A DNA stretch of 64,000 nt from CAYLPJ01 sp964385465. GTDB taxonomy: Bacteria; Planctomycetota; Phycisphaerae; SM23-33. Where the stretch lies: positions 1 to 64,000 of the forward strand of contig CAYLPJ010000018.1 of the NCBI GenBank assembly GCA_964385465.1, read 5' to 3'. The position numbers were made by a program, and so were the translations under genes. Positions within the stretch are counted from its first letter, which is position 1, and each line of letters begins with the position of its first letter. The notes below the pieces were generated by a model. The model had not been told where the DNA came from. It did not search any database and worked only from the letters and a program-made list of their open reading frames with translations. Positions 61,469 to 64,000 of the stretch are shown one piece after another.

Positions 61469-63004
61469 TCATCCCCGCTCTCTCTCGCGATGTCGGACCA
61501 TCGCGTCGACCAAGCCGTCGATGGTGTGGACGTCGGCCTCAACGGTGGGCTCGATACCATGGTCGCGGAGAGTTCGGCTGGTGACCGGGCCGATGCTGGC
61601 AAAGCGCAGGCCGTCCAGGGACGCGCCCGTCGGGCTCGCCAGGGCCAGGAAGTTCTCCACCGTCGAGGACGACGTGAACGTGATCCAGTCGGCCGAGCCG
61701 TCGGCGAGGGCCTCGGCGGCGTCCTTGGCCAGGGCGTCCGGGCGGACGGTCCGGTACGCGACGGCCTCGACGACGCTCGCTCCGCCGGCGCGAAGGGCGT
61801 TGGGCAGCGTGTCGGTGGCGATGTCAGCCCGGGCGAGCAGGACGTGCCCGCTCTCGGCCGCGGCGGCCGCAAGGGCCTCTCCCAAGGCCTCGGTCGTGTA
61901 TCTCTCGGGCACCAGATCGGGGTGCAGGAAGCGGCTGGTCAGCACGTCGGCCGTGGCGGGCCCGATGGCGGCGATCCGGAGGTGGCTCAGCGCGCGGCCG
62001 TCCAGTCCGCGATGGCGGAGGCGGTCCAGCACGGCCGACGCCCCATTGGGGCTGGTCACGGCCAGCCAGTCGAACTCGCGGAGATGGTCCAGCGCGCGGT
62101 CCAGCGAGGCGTAATCCTCGGGCGGGCGGACGGCGATGGTGGGGGCCTCGACCGCCCGTGCGCCCAGTTCGGCCAGCTTCCGGGCCAGCCGCGACGCCTG
62201 CGTCCGCGTGCGGGTCACCAGCACCGTCTGTCCGGCCAGCGGGAGTTTCTCCCGCCAGGCCAGCCGGTCGCGTAAGCGAACCACCTCGCCGACGACCACC
62301 ACGGCAGGGGGGCGGAGCCCTGCCTCGGCCGCGGCGCCGGCGATCGTCGCCAGCGTGGCCGTCACCGTCAGTTGGTCGGCGCGGGCGGCGTTGGCGACCA
62401 CGGCCGCGGGGGTGGCCGGGTCGCGACCGGCATCGATCAGCCGGTCGACGATCTTCGGAAGGTTCCCCACACCCATGTAGAACACGAGCGTATCCACGCC
62501 GGCAAGTGCAGTGTAGTCGAGGGTGGACTCGTCCTTGGAGGGGTCTTCGTGCCCCGTGACGAACGCCACGGCCGAGGCCGCCCGGCGATCGGTCAGCGGG
62601 ATGCCCGCAAAGGCCCCCGCGGCGATGGCGGCCGTGACGCCGGGGACGATGCGGAAGGGCAAGCCGGCTTCGGCGAGCGCCTCGGCCTCTTCGCCCCCGC
62701 GTCCGAAAACCAGCGGATCACCGCCTTTGAGCCTGACGACGAGGTCCCCTGCGCGAACGCGTTCGACGAGCAGTTGGTTGATGCGCTCCTGGCTCATGGC
62801 GTGTTGGTCCGGCCGCTTGCCGACATAGAGGCGCTCGGCGTCGTGCCGGCAGGCGTCGAGCAGATCGGGCGCGGCGAGGCGGTCGTAGAGGACGACGTCG
62901 GCGCGGGCCAGCCAGTCCAGCGCGGCGGCGGTGGCAAGGGAGGCGTCGCCGGGCCCGGCGCCGACGAGCACGCCGAGGCCGGCGGGTTGAGTCCGTGTAT
63001 CCAT
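61469..63004 (-). CDS. Fused uroporphyrinogen-III C-methyltransferase / uroporphyrinogen-III synthase (CobA-HemD)
   Basis: The 511-residue protein joins a SUMT domain (about 8-250) and a HemD domain (about 258-505). The first has LGVLVGAGPGDASLAT, VVRLKGGDPLVFGRGGEEAEAL and GIPLTDRRAASAVAFVTGHE, diagnostic for CobA/SirA-type methyltransferases. The second has TVLVTRTRTQASRLARKL, LAVTSPNGASAVLDRL and ITFTSSSTVENFL, typical of HemD. The product makes uroporphyrinogen III and methylates it towards sirohaem or cobalamin. This fusion is known from several bacterial lineages. The start ATG 63004 has only a weak ribosome site. Confidence 0.96.
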   Translation of the reverse strand: MDTRTQPAGLGVLVGAGPGDASLATAAALDWLARADVVLYDRLAAPDLLDACRHDAERLYVGKRPDQHAMSQERINQLLVERVRAGDLVVRLKGGDPLVFGRGGEEAEALAEAGLPFRIVPGVTAAIAAGAFAGIPLTDRRAASAVAFVTGHEDPSKDESTLDYTALAGVDTLVFYMGVGNLPKIVDRLIDAGRDPATPAAVVANAARADQLTVTATLATIAGAAAEAGLRPPAVVVVGEVVRLRDRLAWREKLPLAGQTVLVTRTRTQASRLARKLAELGARAVEAPTIAVRPPEDYASLDRALDHLREFDWLAVTSPNGASAVLDRLRHRGLDGRALSHLRIAAIGPATADVLTSRFLHPDLVPERYTTEALGEALAAAAAESGHVLLARADIATDTLPNALRAGGASVVEAVAYRTVRPDALAKDAAEALADGSADWITFTSSSTVENFLALASPTGASLDGLRFASIGPVTSRTLRDHGIEPTVEADVHTIDGLVDAMVRHRERERG

Positions 63005-63121
63005 AGCGGATCATTGTACTTGCCCGGAAGTTCGGGGGCAAAATTCCACGGGCGCAATTCAAGCGGCCCTTCGGGCGGGTCGATGTCGCAACAGGACGCA
63101 GGACAGTCTAAGGAGCCCCAA

Positions 63122-63472
63122 ATGTCTGGCAGGGCAGATCATCCGACCGAACGGCGCCGCCACCCGCGAACGCGACTGAAGATGAACCTCGGCTGCATTC
63201 GCCTGGACCCCGACGGCGGGGACGTGGTCGACTCGCTGCACATGACCGACATCTCCCGCAGCGGCCTCGGCGCGCGGTGCACCCGGGCGTACTATCCCGG
63301 CCAGCGCATCGTGCTGAACCTGCCGATGCCCTCCAGTCCCAGCCGGCGCAACGTGTATGCGACCATCGTGCGCTGCGCGCAATGGGGCGAGGACTACAAC
63401 GTGGGCCTCGAGTTCGACGCGCCGTACGTCGGAACCGGCTTCAGCGCGACGCCGGAGATCGCGGCCGCCTGA
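63122..63472 (+). CDS. PilZ domain protein
   Basis: A 116-residue single-domain PilZ protein. The c-di-GMP-binding motif RxxxR is in RRRHPRTRLK and the second motif DxSxxG is in MTDISRSGLGAR, followed by VVLNLPMPS-type strands and GLEFDAPY. It should bind c-di-GMP and control a partner. ATG 63122 is chosen because AAGGAG lies six bases upstream; an in-frame ATG at 63083 would add 13 residues. A strong bidirectional terminator follows. Confidence 0.92.
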   Translation: MSGRADHPTERRRHPRTRLKMNLGCIRLDPDGGDVVDSLHMTDISRSGLGARCTRAYYPGQRIVLNLPMPSSPSRRNVYATIVRCAQWGEDYNVGLEFDAPYVGTGFSATPEIAAA

Positions 63473-63579
63473 GCGAACGGACCGGGAGGAGTACCCGAGG
63501 CCGCGCCGCCACAGCCGGAGCCGGAGCCGGCGGAGCATTCCAGGGAGGCGTAGAGAAGCACCGAGGAAACGGAAGGGAA

Positions 63580-63618
63580 AAGCCCGCCCCGACGCGCAGG
63601 TCGGGGCGGGCTTTGTCA
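63580..63618. terminator. Bidirectional intrinsic terminator
   Basis: AAGCCCGCCCCGAC (63580-63593) pairs with GTCGGGGCGGGCTT (63600-63613), a 14-bp stem. T-runs flank both sides (CTTTG on the plus strand, CTTTTCCC on the minus strand). It separates the convergent PilZ and ATPase genes. Confidence 0.85.
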
Positions 63619-63694
63619 TGTCGTCACGCTACGCCCTCGCCAGGCCGCCGACGCGGCCGGGGGGGGAGAGGCGCATTCCCGGCCGTGCCGGGGG

Positions 63695-64000
63695 CTATGG
63701 CAGCATCAGCCAGAGCAGCACGAAGGCGAGCAAGCCGACGGTTTCGGCGATTCCGGCGGCGATGATGAGAAAGGCCAGGCCCTTCCCTTCGCCCTCGGAC
63801 ATACAACGGACGCCGGCGGCGCCGATGAGTCCCTGTCCCCAGGCGCTGAACAGTTCGCCAAGCCCGCAGCCAAGGCCCACGCTGAACAGCAGGCCGGCGT
63901 GCTGGGCGAGGATCTCCGGGTCCATCACCCGCGGCGCCAGGCCCACGAACAGCAGCAGGAACCCGTAGAATGTCTGCGTCAGCGGCATGCCGATGAGGAT
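63695..64000 (-). CDS. V-type ATP synthase subunit K (proteolipid), 3' part
   Basis: The visible 101 residues are the C-terminal part of a V-type proteolipid. ILIGMPLTQTFYGFLLL matches the end of the first hairpin of NtpK/AtpK, and the second hairpin has GELFSAWGQGLIGAAG, then KGLAFLIIAAGIAETVGLLAFVLL with the ion-binding glutamate in GIAET. The frame stays open to the window edge, and an internal ATG at 63988 lies in the conserved LPLTQ segment, so the true start is outside. Neighbouring subunits should follow upstream on the minus strand. Confidence 0.9.
   Translation of the reverse strand: MLIGMPLTQTFYGFLLLFVGLAPRVMDPEILAQHAGLLFSVGLGCGLGELFSAWGQGLIGAAGVRCMSEGEGKGLAFLIIAAGIAETVGLLAFVLLWLMLP

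Overview
The window is very GC-rich, gene-dense bacterial DNA that most resembles the phylum Planctomycetota, probably class Phycisphaerae; the phylum is inferred from gene content, with no rRNA or phylogenetic marker comparison. The pointers are PEP-CTERM proteins (one with dockerin-type calcium repeats), a pilin-like protein with an H-X9-D motif, several DUF1080 (3-keto-disaccharide hydrolase-like) proteins, Tat-exported Gfo/Idh/MocA proteins, a ThuA-like protein, a URO-D-like methyltransferase family, the futalosine-type MqnD and a V-type ATPase proteolipid. I found no tRNA, rRNA, CRISPR array, integrase or transposase.

Layout. 1-3.85 kb: a minus-strand unit headed by a clear cobalamin riboswitch and an intrinsic terminator, followed by two PEP-CTERM surface proteins and a pilin-like protein; this is the best candidate for an undescribed system (B12-controlled cell-surface proteins). 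4-8 kb: a three-gene ABC-2 exporter and a URO-D-like protein. 8-16.6 kb, all minus: two LptF/LptG-type permeases, a lipoprotein, a PAS histidine kinase, an HD-GYP response regulator and a hybrid histidine kinase. 17-19 kb: an orphan Hcp behind a sigma-54-like promoter, a CBS-pair protein and a methyltransferase. 19-24 kb: a CPBP membrane protease, a ComEA-like HhH protein, a GH10-fold protein that has lost both catalytic glutamates, a diguanylate cyclase with a degenerate receiver, and an endonuclease III-like glycosylase.

24-41 kb: a long plus-strand run concerned with export-side sugar chemistry and redox. It starts with an internally deleted Gfo/Idh gene and its full-length Tat-exported paralogue, which overlaps a seven-haem cytochrome c, followed by a small cytochrome b-like membrane protein and a lipoprotein. 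Then come an in-frame Agl23-like/ApbE fusion, two DUF1080 proteins, a ThuA-like protein, a Tat-DUF1080 protein with zinc-ribbon-like ends, a sugar isomerase/epimerase, a GT2 glycosyltransferase and an MFS transporter with a large insertion.

41-64 kb: mixed housekeeping and signalling genes: a phosphatase-like lipoprotein, a zinc dehydrogenase, PurE, a small GspG/GspB/ExeA-like set, a SHOCT protein, ClpX, RtcA, a rhamnose-isomerase-like enzyme, a GAF/PP2C phosphatase, a DUF89 phosphatase, an FAD oxidoreductase, MqnD, a HAD phosphatase, LeuC, a third Gfo/Idh with a histone-like tail, a second URO-D-like protein, a CobA-HemD fusion, a PilZ protein and the truncated end of a V-type ATPase K subunit. 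GGDEF, HD-GYP and PilZ proteins together indicate active c-di-GMP signalling.
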